From Flavihumibacter solisilvae (GTDB lineage: Bacteria > Bacteroidota > Bacteroidia > Chitinophagales > Chitinophagaceae): a DNA stretch of 64,000 nt. The stretch covers positions 186,001 to 250,000 of the forward strand of contig NZ_JSVC01000009.1 in NCBI RefSeq assembly GCF_000814475.1, in the 5' to 3' direction. Each line of letters starts with the position of its first letter. The stretch's first letter is position 1. The notes beneath the pieces are model-generated. The model saw only the letters and a list, made by a program, of their open reading frames with translations, did no database searches and was not told the DNA's origin. Positions 18,921 to 28,420 of this stretch are shown piece by piece. A program made the translations under genes and the position numbers.

Positions 18921-21524
18921 TCACCGGGGTTGTAGCAATTTGGCGATGAGGCCTGTCCACCCCGTCTGGTGAGCAGCACCTACGCCCCTGCCATTGTCGC
19001 CGTGAAAATATTCATAGAAAAGGATATAGTCGCGGAAATAAGCATCCTTTTGCAAAAGTTCGCAATCACCATACACCGGGCGTTTACCGTTTCCATCACT
19101 CCTGAAAATGCGCAGCAGCCTTAGGGAAAGCTCATCTGCCACCTGGTCGAGCGTTAAATAATTTCCGCTGCCTTTCGGGCATTCCACTTTAAGCGTATCG
19201 CCATAGTAATAGTGATAACGCTGCAGCGATTCGATCAGCAGGTAATTCAACGGGAACCAGATGGGGCCACGCCAGTTGGAATTACCCCCGAACATACTGC
19301 TGTCAGATTCTGCAGGCAGGTATTTTACCCTGAAGGCATTCCCTTCCACTTCGATGGAAAAAGGATTTTCTTCATGATACCGGGAAAGGGCGCGAATACC
19401 ATATTCACTCAGGAATTCTGTTTCGTCGAGTACTTTCTGGAGAATGGCAACAAGCCTGTCGGACCTGATCAGGGAAAGCAGGTGTTTGGAATCGGACAGG
19501 GTACTGCTCCATTCAGACACGATGGATGCGTATGTCGATTTATATTTCAGGAACCACTCCAGCCTGTTGACAAATTCAGGGATCTGCTCAAAAAGGGAAT
19601 GGTCAATTACCTCTACTGCAAACAGCGGGATCAGTCCCACCATGGAACGCACGCGCAGCTTCTGTTCTGAGCCATCCGGCTTTTTGAGAACATCGTAAAA
19701 AAACTGGTCCTGCTCATCCCACAACCCGAAATTATTGTCGCCGATCGTGTTCATTGCTTTCACGATATATAAGAAGTGTTCGAAGAACTTGGTAGCCATA
19801 TCCGCATAGATATGGTTGTGTGTGGCAAGTTCTAGTGAGATCCGCAGCAGGTTCAGGCAATACATCGCCATCCAGCTGGTTCCGTCGCTTTGCTCCAGAT
19901 GGCCGCCGCCGGGTAATGGAGCGCTGCGGTCAAATACCCCGATATTATCGAGTCCGAGGAATCCGCCCTGGAAAATGTTGTTGCCGTCATCGTCCTTTCG
20001 GTTGACCCACCACGTGAAATTGAGCAGCAGCTTATGGTATACACCTTCCAGGAACTGGATGTCTCCCTTCCCCCCGTTGGTCTGCTTATCGATTTCGTAG
20101 ACCCGCCAGGTTGCCCATGCGTGCACGGGTGGGTTCACGTCGCCAAAGTTCCATTCATAGGCAGGGAACTGCCCGTTCGGATGCATGTACCATTCCTTGG
20201 TCAGCAGCTGCAGCTGGTTCTTAGCAAATGCGGCGTCAAGATATGCCAGCGGGATGCAGTGGAAGGCAAGGTCCCATGCCGCATACCAGGGATACTCCCA
20301 TTTGTCGGGCATTGAAATGATGTCGGCGTTGTTCAGGTGTGACCAGTCGTGGTTCCTTCCCCAGCGCCGGTTGCGCGGAGCGGGTTTTGCGGGGTCACCT
20401 TCCATCCACTCCTCCACGTCGTAGTAATAGTATTGCTTGCTCCAGAGCATACCGGCATAAGCCTGGCGCTGGATCCGCCGGTCATCAGGCTCATTTACGC
20501 CGCGTTGAAGCTCGGAGTAGAATTCTTCCGTTTCATAAATGCGCTGCCAGAAGATGGCATCAAAATCATGGAAGGGATAATCGAGCGCTTCTTTGGATAG
20601 CCGCAGTTTGATGACAGCCGTTTCCCCCGCGCCAACGGTCAGGTTATAATGCGCAGATGCCTTGGTGCCCGATTTGGATTTATTTAGTACGGTGCGTTTT
20701 TTATTTACGAGATGGTCGTTGATGCCGTCCTTTGAGACAGGCTGAATGCCCTTCTTTCCCTGCAGTCTTTTCGCGTTGGTATCGTTCTCGCAAAAAAGCA
20801 GGTCGCAGTTGCCATTACAATACAGGTAATAATTACCTATCCGTTTATGATCGATCCTGATGGTATTCTGGCCATCGGCTTTCATTTCCGGGCGGTAGGG
20901 CTCCCGTCCCCATGACCAGGTGTTCCGGAACCAGATCGTAGGCAATACACTGATTGGCGCCGGGGCCTTACCCCGGTTGGCAACTGAAATTTTCACCAGT
21001 ATATCGGTGGGACCAGCTTTCGCATATTCAATAAACACATCGAAGTAAGCACCGTTGTCGAAGATGCCCGTATCAACCAGTTCGAATTCGGGTTGCTCGC
21101 GGCTTCGCCTGTCGTTCTCCTGGTAAAGCTGGTCGTAAGGGAAAGCTTTCTGCGGGTACTTGTAAAGCATTTTCATGTAGGAATGCGTCGGCGAATTGTC
21201 GAGGTAGTAGTAAAGTTCTTTTACATCCTCGCCATGGTTCCCCCTCGGGCCGGTGAGCCCGAAGAGCCTTTCCTTGAGAAAAGGGTCCTGCTTATTCCAG
21301 AGCGCGACGGAGAAACAGAGCAGCTGGTTTTCATCACTGATACCCCCGATGCCATCTTCACCCCACCGGTACGCGTAGCTGCGAGCCATGTCGTAGGTAA
21401 CGGCTTCCCAGGTATTGGTGTCTTCTGTATAGTCTTCCCGGACGGTTGCCCATTGCCGGTCTGAAACATAGGGTCCCCATTTTTTCCATTGGGGGTCATT
21501 CAACCGCTGCTTCTCAACGTTCAT
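18921..21524 (-). CDS. GH63-like glucosidase (MGH1/processing glucosidase I fold)
   Basis: An 867-aa protein without signal peptide. The N-terminal beta-sandwich portion is followed by an (alpha/alpha)6 barrel. Recognisable blocks are [34 protein letters not shown] (probable catalytic Asp), [16 protein letters not shown] and [15 protein letters not shown]. Relatives act on alpha-glucosides, glucosylglycerate or mannosylglycerate; the substrate is uncertain. The length agrees with bacterial GH63 members. It is divergent from the CBS gene and forms a two-gene unit with the flavoprotein downstream. Confidence 0.8.
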   Translation of the reverse strand: MNVEKQRLNDPQWKKWGPYVSDRQWATVREDYTEDTNTWEAVTYDMARSYAYRWGEDGIGGISDENQLLCFSVALWNKQDPFLKERLFGLTGPRGNHGEDVKELYYYLDNSPTHSYMKMLYKYPQKAFPYDQLYQENDRRSREQPEFELVDTGIFDNGAYFDVFIEYAKAGPTDILVKISVANRGKAPAPISVLPTIWFRNTWSWGREPYRPEMKADGQNTIRIDHKRIGNYYLYCNGNCDLLFCENDTNAKRLQGKKGIQPVSKDGINDHLVNKKRTVLNKSKSGTKASAHYNLTVGAGETAVIKLRLSKEALDYPFHDFDAIFWQRIYETEEFYSELQRGVNEPDDRRIQRQAYAGMLWSKQYYYYDVEEWMEGDPAKPAPRNRRWGRNHDWSHLNNADIISMPDKWEYPWYAAWDLAFHCIPLAYLDAAFAKNQLQLLTKEWYMHPNGQFPAYEWNFGDVNPPVHAWATWRVYEIDKQTNGGKGDIQFLEGVYHKLLLNFTWWVNRKDDDGNNIFQGGFLGLDNIGVFDRSAPLPGGGHLEQSDGTSWMAMYCLNLLRISLELATHNHIYADMATKFFEHFLYIVKAMNTIGDNNFGLWDEQDQFFYDVLKKPDGSEQKLRVRSMVGLIPLFAVEVIDHSLFEQIPEFVNRLEWFLKYKSTYASIVSEWSSTLSDSKHLLSLIRSDRLVAILQKVLDETEFLSEYGIRALSRYHEENPFSIEVEGNAFRVKYLPAESDSSMFGGNSNWRGPIWFPLNYLLIESLQRYHYYYGDTLKVECPKGSGNYLTLDQVADELSLRLLRIFRSDGNGKRPVYGDCELLQKDAYFRDYILFYEYFHGDNGRGVGAAHQTGWTGLIAKLLQPR

Positions 21525-21629
21525 TTAATTGGTTTTGCTCAATTCGGTGGCAGTAAAGATAAGGATAGCCATACTTTCCATTTTCAGGAATAAATCTGTA
21601 ACTTATGGAGTACCAACCAAAGCTTGCAA

Positions 21630-22058
21630 ATGAAAAAAGTAGCAGATGTCCTGGCGCGCAAGAGCCGCCACCTGATCTATGTGGTACCCGCAACCACCGT
21701 ACTCGATGCGTTGAAGATCATGAGTGATAATAATATCGGATCCATCCTGGTGATGGAAAATGGGGAGTACCGGGGAATTATGACTGAGCGCGACTATGCG
21801 CGAAAAGTGATCCTGAAAGGAAAATCTTCCACAGATACGCAGGTAAAGGAAATCATGTCGATCGACCTGCCCAGCATCAGTTCTGAAACGTCTATCGAGG
21901 AGTGTATGCAGCTGATGTCCGTGAACAATATCCGCTACCTGCCGGTATTTCACGGCCATGAACTTACTGGGATCATTTCAGTTAACGACGTTATTAAAGC
22001 AGTGATCGCGAGCCAGGCGGAGACGATTTCACATCTCCACACCTACATAAATTCATGA
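21630..22058 (+). CDS. Two-CBS-domain protein
   Basis: A 142-aa protein made of a tandem CBS pair (a Bateman module): first repeat about residues 10-65 (NNIGSILVMENGEYRGIMTE), second about 75-130 (NNIRYLPVFHGHELTGIISV). CBS pairs bind adenosyl ligands such as AMP, ATP or SAM and act as energy sensors, often binding a partner. No effector domain is fused. The ATG at 21630 is chosen over the in-frame TTG at 21624. It is divergent from GH63 and convergent with mutS2. Confidence 0.88.
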   Translation: MKKVADVLARKSRHLIYVVPATTVLDALKIMSDNNIGSILVMENGEYRGIMTERDYARKVILKGKSSTDTQVKEIMSIDLPSISSETSIEECMQLMSVNNIRYLPVFHGHELTGIISVNDVIKAVIASQAETISHLHTYINS

Positions 22059-22082
22059 TGAAGTGAAAATTAAAAAGGGGGC

Positions 22083-24188
22083 TTAATTTTCAACTTGTTT
22101 CTCTTTCACGACCACCAGGTCTTTGATGTCGACCTGCATGGGAAGGAGTCCTATTTTCACCACTGCACGTTTGCCGCGGAGTTCGATGACCGTGCCGACC
22201 TGGTGATTGCGTTTCATCTTGACCTTAACTCCTACCTGGATATCGCCACCGACCTCGTCGAACTTTGAGTCGATCTTTTTCTGCAGTTTGTTCACGACCT
22301 GCTTCTCATCTTTTTTGAAGAGCAGGGAGAACATTTCCTTCATCACTTTGTCCTTGTCGTCGGATTTCTTCCATTCGATAAGGATCTGCTTCATCTTGCG
22401 GTCCATATCCTTCAAGTAACTGATCCTGTCCTCGGTGACCATGTTCTGGTGCTTGAGGAGCTCGACCTGCTGCTTGTGTTTCTCACGATCCATCACCTGC
22501 TCCATCTCCTTTTTCAGCTTATCGTTTTCTTTGAGCAGCTTATTGAGTTCCTTTTCCTTCTTTTCCAGTTCACGCAGGTCCTGTTCGGTACGGTTGAGCA
22601 GTTTATCGAGACTGAAATGGTCTTCGTCCACCATTTTGCGGGCGCGCTCGATCAGCTTCTTGTCGAGGCCAATGCGTTCGGCGATGGAGAAGGTATACGA
22701 GCTTCCGGGCTTACCGATGATCAGCTTGTACATCGGGAGCAGGTTTTGCTCGTCAAATGCCATGGCGCCGTTGATGATACCCGGCGTTTTGTTGGCCATC
22801 ACTTTCAGGTTGAGGTAGTGGGTGGTCACGATTCCCATGGCATGCTTGCGGGCCAGTTCCTCCATGATCACTTCCGCGAAAGCACCACCAAGGTTGGGGT
22901 CGGAACCACTTCCCAGCTCATCGATGAAGAACATGGTCTTGCCGTTCGCCGTTTCCATGAAATGCTTCATGTTCTTGAGGTGCGAGCTGTAAGTGCTGAG
23001 CTCGAACTCGAGACTCTGGGTATCACCGATATGGATCATCAGCTGCCTGAAAATACCAAAGGCGCTGGACGGATGCACGGGAACCAGCAGGCCGCTTTGG
23101 ACCATCATTTGGTTGAGGCCGACGGTTTTCATGGTCACCGTCTTGCCACCGGCGTTCGGACCGCTGATCACGAGGACGCGGCTTTTATCGTCGAGCGTGA
23201 GGGTAACCGGGATGGTAGGCTTCTGTAAGCGTTTATTGTAGATGTATAAAAGCGGGTGGTAAGCGTTCACCAGGTGTACGTGGGCTTTATCCATCACCAC
23301 CGGGTACTCGCCATTATAGTCCTGCGAGAACCTGGCTTTGGCGCGGATAAAATCAAATTCGCCCGTAACATTCAGGTAGGTTTTCAGCAGTTCGGCGTAA
23401 ACGGAGAGTTTTGCCGTAAGGGCGCGAAGGATGCGCTGCACTTCGCGGTTCTCGTCGTTTTCGAGGGAGTAGACATCATTATTGAGGCTGATGGTTTCTT
23501 CCGGTTCAATGAAAGCAGTACGGCGGGTATCGCTTTCGCCGTGAAGGATTCCCTTGACCATCCGCTTTTGCTCTGCGAAAACAGCCAGTACGCGGCGGCC
23601 GTTGAGGAAGGACTCTTCAATATCCGCCAGGTAGCCCTGCTTGTTCAGCCGCTGCACCACTTTTTCGAAGGCGCGGCGCAGCTCAGTGCGTTTGCGGTAC
23701 AGGCTCATCCTGATCTGCCTGAGGTCCTCGGACGCGCTGTCGAGAACGACGCCGTGCTCGTCGATCACGTCATTGATCAGTTCCTGGATGGCCTTTTCGT
23801 AGTAGGTGCCATCAATTACCTGGGCGAGGCCGTGGTAGACCTGCCGCCTTTCATTGTCGAACCAGCGGAAAATATTACTGATGTTTTCTGCGAGCTTGCG
23901 GAAATGCACCAGCTGCTCACCTGACATGACCGCACCGGGGATGCCGAGCAGCTTGATGTCCTTCGACAGGTTGAGGGTGAAATCGTTCGGAAAATAGATC
24001 GCGTTCAGGAGGAGTTGCTTGAACTCGTGGCTCTGCCGCAATTCCGTTTCAATAAATGAGTGCCGGGTATGGATACGCAGTTCCCGTGCCTTATGGCGGG
24101 AATATTCTGTCCTACAATGCTGTTCCAACAGGGTCCTGATCTTGTCAAACTCCAACTGAAAGGACGCCGATTCGGGAAAAAGTTTCAT
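22083..24188 (-). CDS. mutS2: MutS2-type ATPase lacking the C-terminal Smr domain
   Basis: A 701-aa MutS-family protein. The lever/clamp region is followed by the ATPase domain with Walker A GPNAGGKT (about 338-346), Walker B MFFIDELGSGSDPNLGGAF and the TTHY signature. A long charged coiled coil follows (about 510-640), then a KOW-like segment (VKMKRNHQVGTVIELRGKRAVV). Bacterial MutS2 normally runs to about 780 aa with a C-terminal Smr nuclease domain; here the frame stops right after the KOW-like part. MutS2 acts on branched DNA and on stalled, collided ribosomes. Loss of Smr would remove the nuclease while leaving DNA/ribosome binding and ATPase intact. Confidence 0.88.
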   Translation of the reverse strand: MKLFPESASFQLEFDKIRTLLEQHCRTEYSRHKARELRIHTRHSFIETELRQSHEFKQLLLNAIYFPNDFTLNLSKDIKLLGIPGAVMSGEQLVHFRKLAENISNIFRWFDNERRQVYHGLAQVIDGTYYEKAIQELINDVIDEHGVVLDSASEDLRQIRMSLYRKRTELRRAFEKVVQRLNKQGYLADIEESFLNGRRVLAVFAEQKRMVKGILHGESDTRRTAFIEPEETISLNNDVYSLENDENREVQRILRALTAKLSVYAELLKTYLNVTGEFDFIRAKARFSQDYNGEYPVVMDKAHVHLVNAYHPLLYIYNKRLQKPTIPVTLTLDDKSRVLVISGPNAGGKTVTMKTVGLNQMMVQSGLLVPVHPSSAFGIFRQLMIHIGDTQSLEFELSTYSSHLKNMKHFMETANGKTMFFIDELGSGSDPNLGGAFAEVIMEELARKHAMGIVTTHYLNLKVMANKTPGIINGAMAFDEQNLLPMYKLIIGKPGSSYTFSIAERIGLDKKLIERARKMVDEDHFSLDKLLNRTEQDLRELEKKEKELNKLLKENDKLKKEMEQVMDREKHKQQVELLKHQNMVTEDRISYLKDMDRKMKQILIEWKKSDDKDKVMKEMFSLLFKKDEKQVVNKLQKKIDSKFDEVGGDIQVGVKVKMKRNHQVGTVIELRGKRAVVKIGLLPMQVDIKDLVVVKEKQVEN

Positions 24189-24207
24189 GCAGCGGCAAAG
24201 TTAGCGC

Positions 24208-24243
24208 AAAAAAATCACCCGTCGGGTGGTACCCGACGGGTGA
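24208..24243 (-). terminator. Hairpin terminator from an inverted ACCCGWCGGGT pair
   Basis: The arms at 24215-24227 and 24231-24243 form a perfect 13-bp stem with a 3-nt loop. On the minus strand it is followed by a run of seven T (complement of 24208-24214). It lies downstream of the minus-strand PepSY-like gene and only about 20 bp upstream of mutS2, so it insulates that gene. Confidence 0.8.
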
Positions 24244-24288
24244 GAGGGGGTGTTTTAACGGTTTCTAAAGCCGTGACTAACAAGGTTT

Positions 24289-24825
24289 TCAGTACGTGAA
24301 TTTTTGGAGTATTGTGACGTCTCCATCGAGGTATTTCACCTGGAGCCAGTCGTCCATACCGTCAACTTTAACGATAAAGGCGATTTTCTCGTCAATGGAT
24401 ACTTCGGTTACCTGCCTCATCTTGTAACCAGGGAATGCGTCGCGAATGGCGGAAGCAACGGCGCGGGGAAGATGGTCGGGTTCATAGTAACGGATGGTGA
24501 ACAGCAGCCTGCCTTTTTCATTCATGGCAGACCTAACAATAGTACCGTCGCCATGGAAGTAAAAACGGGTCATGTTTCCGTCGCGGTACCAAACGGCATC
24601 CTTTGCTTCAGGGAAAGCTTTGTTGAACTTCTTCAGCAGATTGCTTTCGAGGAAGATCATGGCATTGCCTTTAGGATCGGCAGCTTCGGCCGCGGGTGAG
24701 CTACTATAACTGGGAGCTTTCTTTGTATTGCTGGCAACAGGGTTATCCTGGCCATACAACGTTGAAAATGAACCTGCACAAAGCAGGATAACACTTGTCG
24801 CGAGGTTTAAAACTGACTTTTTCAT
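24289..24825 (-). CDS. Secreted PepSY-like domain protein
   Basis: A 178-aa exported protein. The ATG at 24825 is chosen because it places a signal peptide at the start (MKKSVLNLATSVILLCAGSF, cleaved near YGQ). The mature half contains two weak repeats of the PepSY-like fold (FNKAFPEAKDAVWYRDGNMT and IRDAFPGYKMRQVTEVSI), common in Bacteroidota periplasmic proteins. No enzymatic residues are evident. It is monocistronic, with the repeat-derived terminator downstream. Confidence 0.7.
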   Translation of the reverse strand: MKKSVLNLATSVILLCAGSFSTLYGQDNPVASNTKKAPSYSSSPAAEAADPKGNAMIFLESNLLKKFNKAFPEAKDAVWYRDGNMTRFYFHGDGTIVRSAMNEKGRLLFTIRYYEPDHLPRAVASAIRDAFPGYKMRQVTEVSIDEKIAFIVKVDGMDDWLQVKYLDGDVTILQKFTY

Positions 24826-24935
24826 GATTGTGGTTTCAGAGTGATTAATGTGTATCGATCTGAACCAAAAGTACACTCCGCGAACACCCTAAATCAAGGT
24901 CGAAATTCCCAAAAAAGGGGGGTATTTTCCTGTTC

Positions 24936-24960
24936 ACCCGTCGGGTGCCACCCGTCGGGT
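24936..24960. repeat. Two direct ACCCGTCGGGT units, 14-nt period
   Basis: Units at 24936-24946 and 24950-24960, both in the T-centred form, so direct rather than inverted. They lie between the convergently spaced ends of the PepSY-like promoter region and the trhO stop (24975). They belong to the same repeat family as 5957, 6132 and 24217. Confidence 0.8.
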
Positions 24961-24974
24961 AAAAAACGGGCAAA

Positions 24975-26015
24975 TCACCCTTTTTTATTCAAAAGTGGTT
25001 TGATACGCGAGCGCGATTTGTTGAAAACATTGCGGCCTTTGTCAATCCCACGGCGCATTTCCAGCTGCACTTCTTCGGGGAGCTGGATCGTGTCGTGGCA
25101 TTCGGTGCTGCAGCAACCACTGTATTTTGCGGCGCATTTTTCACACTGGATAAAGAGCAGGTGGCAGCCTTCATTACGGCAATTTGTATGCGTATCGGCC
25201 GGCTCACCGCATTGGTGGCAGGTCGAAATAATTTCATCGCTGATGCGCTCACCAAGGCGGTTGTCAAACACGAAATTCTTTCCACGGAATTTGTTGTCGA
25301 GTCCCTGTTCCTTCACCTTGTTGGCATAATTGATAATCCCACCTTCGAGGTGGAACACATTCTTGAATCCCTGGTGAAGCATATACGCACTAGCCTTTTC
25401 GCAACGGATACCGCCGGTGCAGTACATGATGATATTCTTATCCTTGTTGTCCTGCATCATTTCTGCAGCCATGGGCAGTTGCTCGCGGAAAGTGTCGCTG
25501 GGCACTTCGATGGCTGTATCGAAATGACCTACCTCAAATTCGTAGTGGTTGCGCATATCGATGACCACAGTTTCCGGGTCGTCGGTAAGCCGGTTGAATT
25601 CTTCCGCATTCACATAACGGCCTTTATTGCGCATATCGAAACTGGGGTCGTCGATTCCATCGGCTACGATCTTTTCACGCACTTTTATCTTCAGCACCCA
25701 GAAAGACTTACCGTCATCGTCCACCGCGATATTGAGACGGATGCCATTAAGGGCGTCGATGCGGTAAAGCAATTCCTTAAGTGCCTCGAAGTCAGAAGAA
25801 GGCACGCTGATCTGGGCATTGATGCCTTCAGAAGCGACATAGATCCGGCCGAATACCTTGAGGTTGGTGAGACTGCGGTAGAGATCGTCCCGGAACTGTT
25901 TGGGATCTTCAATAAAAAAATACTGGTAAAATGAGATGGTGGTCCGGGGTTCGGATTCTTCCATTAATTTCTTCTTGAGCTCCTCCTGGGAGACCCTGTT
26001 GTGTAGTACTGCCAT
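24975..26015 (-). CDS. trhO: tRNA uridine-34 hydroxylase, rhodanese family (TrhO/YceA)
   Basis: A 346-aa protein. The N-terminal ferredoxin-like domain is followed by a rhodanese domain (about 136-230) with the catalytic loop CTGGIRCEK (Cys199, Cys205). The C-terminal region is Cys-rich ([14 protein letters not shown], then CEKC and CCSTEC), probably binding zinc. TrhO makes 5-hydroxyuridine at position 34 of tRNAs using oxygen, independently of prephenate. Length and domain order match the family. It is monocistronic. Confidence 0.92.
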   Translation of the reverse strand: MAVLHNRVSQEELKKKLMEESEPRTTISFYQYFFIEDPKQFRDDLYRSLTNLKVFGRIYVASEGINAQISVPSSDFEALKELLYRIDALNGIRLNIAVDDDGKSFWVLKIKVREKIVADGIDDPSFDMRNKGRYVNAEEFNRLTDDPETVVIDMRNHYEFEVGHFDTAIEVPSDTFREQLPMAAEMMQDNKDKNIIMYCTGGIRCEKASAYMLHQGFKNVFHLEGGIINYANKVKEQGLDNKFRGKNFVFDNRLGERISDEIISTCHQCGEPADTHTNCRNEGCHLLFIQCEKCAAKYSGCCSTECHDTIQLPEEVQLEMRRGIDKGRNVFNKSRSRIKPLLNKKG

Positions 26016-26252
26016 TAAGTTGAAATTTTAAGGACACTTGCGTTGTGAACAAAATTCCTGTGCGGCGCAAAGGTAGGATGAAATTAAAAATTCAGAGGTG
26101 AAAATTCAAAATGGGTCGGTCTGCAGTGCCGGCATCGATTTGAATTGTTAGGGTTTACGGTTAAACAGGGCTGCAAAGGCTATTCGGCTGACCGTAGCGG
26201 CTATGCTGTATTATTTTTACATAGCGCATTGCCAGACCTAAAAACAGCCTAA

Positions 26253-27665
26253 ATGGAAACGCGATTACCAGGACTGTTGTGTTTATTCCTTCTGGTCACT
26301 AACTGCCACTATGTTGCAAGCCAGTCGGTCACCAACAAAATGTTCTCCTTCGGCTCATACGGGCGGGTTGGTGCCGGCTTCGCCCCTGCCATCAAAGGAA
26401 ATATCGGTCGCTCCTTTAACCTGAACGGAATGGGTTCTATTGGGGGCAGAATGGAGGAAGCAGACTATGTGGAATTTGCCGGCGCATTACATTTCAAACC
26501 ACACAACCAGCAAAGCGATACCACGTTCATCAATGTACAGGCGCGGGTGGCCATGTATAGCGGCAACGGGCAACTGATCGGTAATGTCAGCAGTACCAAC
26601 TACGGTGGGGTAGCATTTGCATTACCGGAACTATACGCGGAAGCAAACAATATCATGGGATCGAAATGGAGTGCGTGGATTGGGGCAAAATTCTTCCGCA
26701 CGAACGATATACATATTGCCGACCATTTCTATTTTGATGATCACAGTACGCAGGGGTTTGGCGTAACATGGAAAAACACCACGTTATCCGTGATGTTCCC
26801 GGGGAATGTTGATACTGCCAGTTCTGTGCCACCGAATTTTTATGTGACGATAATTGATGGAACACCACGACTGGGATTACGAAGCAGGAGCGTGATCATT
26901 GGAGAACATATCATTCCGTTCGATGAAAATAACCAGCAGATCAAACTGCTGGCTGAATACCACCAGCTTTCAGATGCAAGTGCAGAGGACACGGCTACAG
27001 CGTTTAACTATCCTTCGGCCGGCGGATGGGTCGTCGGTATTAAACATATGACAGGATTAAAAACTGCGGTCGAAGGTTCTTTCAACCATGCTTCGGTCAG
27101 GTATGGCAGTGGCATTGCCAATGGCAATGATGGCGGGAACTCGAGAACATGGCTGACCTATGGTGCACCTGATCTCGAAACGAATAAATTTAAAGAGGCG
27201 TATTCCTTTAACGTTATTGAGCACCTGATGCTCAACCTCAGTAAAAAGTATAGCCTTAATGGTTATGTGATTTTTACCAAAAGCCGCGGCGCCGCCGACA
27301 GCCTGAATAAAGCACCAGATTATTTCGACCGGCAAATCTTCAACAGGAAGACAGAATATGCAGTCGGCTTCAGAAATTTCTGGTACATAAAAAAGTGGTT
27401 CCATCTCATTACCGAGCTGCATTATGCGGCCAGGAAGGATGGCGCGCAGGATTATGCACGCATGGCCAAGTTCTCACTGGTGCCTACGATTGTTCCTACT
27501 GCCAAAGCGGATCCCTGGGCACGGCCGCATTTGCGCCTGATCTACTCTGTAGCGAAATACAACAAGTTCGCGGCGGAAAATGCCTACTCACCCTACCTCC
27601 GGGAGATCGGGAATAAGGAATGGGGCCATTATATCGGGGTAAGAGCCGAATGGTGGATCTGGTAG
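26253..27665 (+). CDS. LamB-like carbohydrate porin, outer-membrane beta-barrel
   Basis: A 470-aa protein with a signal peptide (about residues 1-23), strongly beta-rich, ending in an aromatic residue (WWIW) as outer-membrane barrels do. The N-terminal block FSFGSYGRVGAGF, GSIGGRMEEADYVE and the later HSTQGFGVTWKN resemble the maltoporin (LamB) family of sugar-specific porins. The substrate is unknown. No transporter or glycosidase is adjacent. It stands alone with about 240 bp of non-coding DNA upstream. Confidence 0.72.
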   Translation: METRLPGLLCLFLLVTNCHYVASQSVTNKMFSFGSYGRVGAGFAPAIKGNIGRSFNLNGMGSIGGRMEEADYVEFAGALHFKPHNQQSDTTFINVQARVAMYSGNGQLIGNVSSTNYGGVAFALPELYAEANNIMGSKWSAWIGAKFFRTNDIHIADHFYFDDHSTQGFGVTWKNTTLSVMFPGNVDTASSVPPNFYVTIIDGTPRLGLRSRSVIIGEHIIPFDENNQQIKLLAEYHQLSDASAEDTATAFNYPSAGGWVVGIKHMTGLKTAVEGSFNHASVRYGSGIANGNDGGNSRTWLTYGAPDLETNKFKEAYSFNVIEHLMLNLSKKYSLNGYVIFTKSRGAADSLNKAPDYFDRQIFNRKTEYAVGFRNFWYIKKWFHLITELHYAARKDGAQDYARMAKFSLVPTIVPTAKADPWARPHLRLIYSVAKYNKFAAENAYSPYLREIGNKEWGHYIGVRAEWWIW

Positions 27666-27986
27666 AAATTGCAAATTGAAAACTAAAATGTAGAATGATA
27701 GCTGGTGAGTATTATACTCTTACGTCATGGAAATCTGTCTCACTTTTCTCTCACTTTTTTCTCACGTTCCTCTAATTCAATGCGTCATCAGCGTAAAATG
27801 CAGGCGAGCCTTCTGCCACAAACTTGAACGTTTAGTTTGAATCTTATTTAGTATAAATTTGTCAGGTAAAGAATAAACCTTCTCAATAGTCTTTTGAGTA
27901 AACGAGTCTGTAGCAGTCGATGGCAGCGGTGAGAGAAAGCCTTTGATTAATTTCAGCACCTAGAATTTAACACGGGAGGAATCATT
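27666..27986. other. AT-rich intergenic stretch, no supported gene
   Basis: These 321 bases separate the porin from the SnoaL-like gene. A 60-codon minus-strand open frame at 27777-27959 has no recognisable motif and I do not call it. There is no hairpin with a T-run and no recognisable mobile-element end. The base composition is lower in GC than both neighbours. Confidence 0.5.
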
Positions 27987-28397
27987 ATGCATCCGTTACG
28001 CAAACTTCGCGAATCCGGTAACGCTTCACCCGCCCAGGTGAGAATGTTGCTTGCCGAAAACGTCGTATTCAACAGCCCGATCCTAATACGACCGATCGAA
28101 GGTCGTGACATCATCGCGGCGATTTTCGCTCAGTCGAGCTCTACGCGAGGTTCTGGCACTTACACAGCTGAATTTAAGCTCGATGAGCGCACCACCTTTT
28201 TGCGTTGGGAAGGAACCATGGATGGCCACAAGATCGAGAGTCTGGAGATCATCGTGGACAACGAACAAGGACTGATAGTTGAGCGCACGATTGCCCTCCG
28301 GCCGTATCCGGCGGTGAAACTGTTCCGCGACTCCATGTATGAATCGCTCAAGGATAAGTTGCCTCCCGATGTTTGGGACTACCCAACGACGCCGTAG
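27987..28397 (+). CDS. SnoaL/NTF2-like nuclear transport factor fold protein
   Basis: A 136-aa small alpha+beta protein of the SnoaL-like type. The early part (AENVVFNSPI, then GRDIIAAIF) and the strand pattern (FLRWEGTMDGHKIESLEIIVD) match polyketide-cyclase/isomerase-like NTF2 folds, which have very diverse roles. It has a textbook Shine-Dalgarno (GGGAGGA, 8 nt before the ATG), unusual for this genome. Codon choice looks richer in CGC/TCG/GCG than in neighbours. Together these suggest recent horizontal transfer. The 3' end is 23 bp from the convergent efflux gene. Confidence 0.72.
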   Translation: MHPLRKLRESGNASPAQVRMLLAENVVFNSPILIRPIEGRDIIAAIFAQSSSTRGSGTYTAEFKLDERTTFLRWEGTMDGHKIESLEIIVDNEQGLIVERTIALRPYPAVKLFRDSMYESLKDKLPPDVWDYPTTP

Positions 28398-28420
28398 CTG
28401 CGACCTGCCAGCGGATTCGC

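Noticed and set aside
22064-22092. AT-only hairpin between the CBS gene and mutS2 as a terminator
   Set aside because: The 9-bp stem is all A/T apart from one pair and the loop is GC-rich; there is no T-run, and it overlaps the mutS2 end.
22449-23924. Long plus-strand frames (259 and 222 codons) opposite mutS2
   Set aside because: They arise from mutS2 codon bias; mutS2 has intact Walker A and B motifs on the other strand.
27777-27959. 60-codon minus-strand frame in the porin/SnoaL gap, considered as a transposase remnant
   Set aside because: I could not match it to any transposase motif, and there are no inverted-repeat ends.
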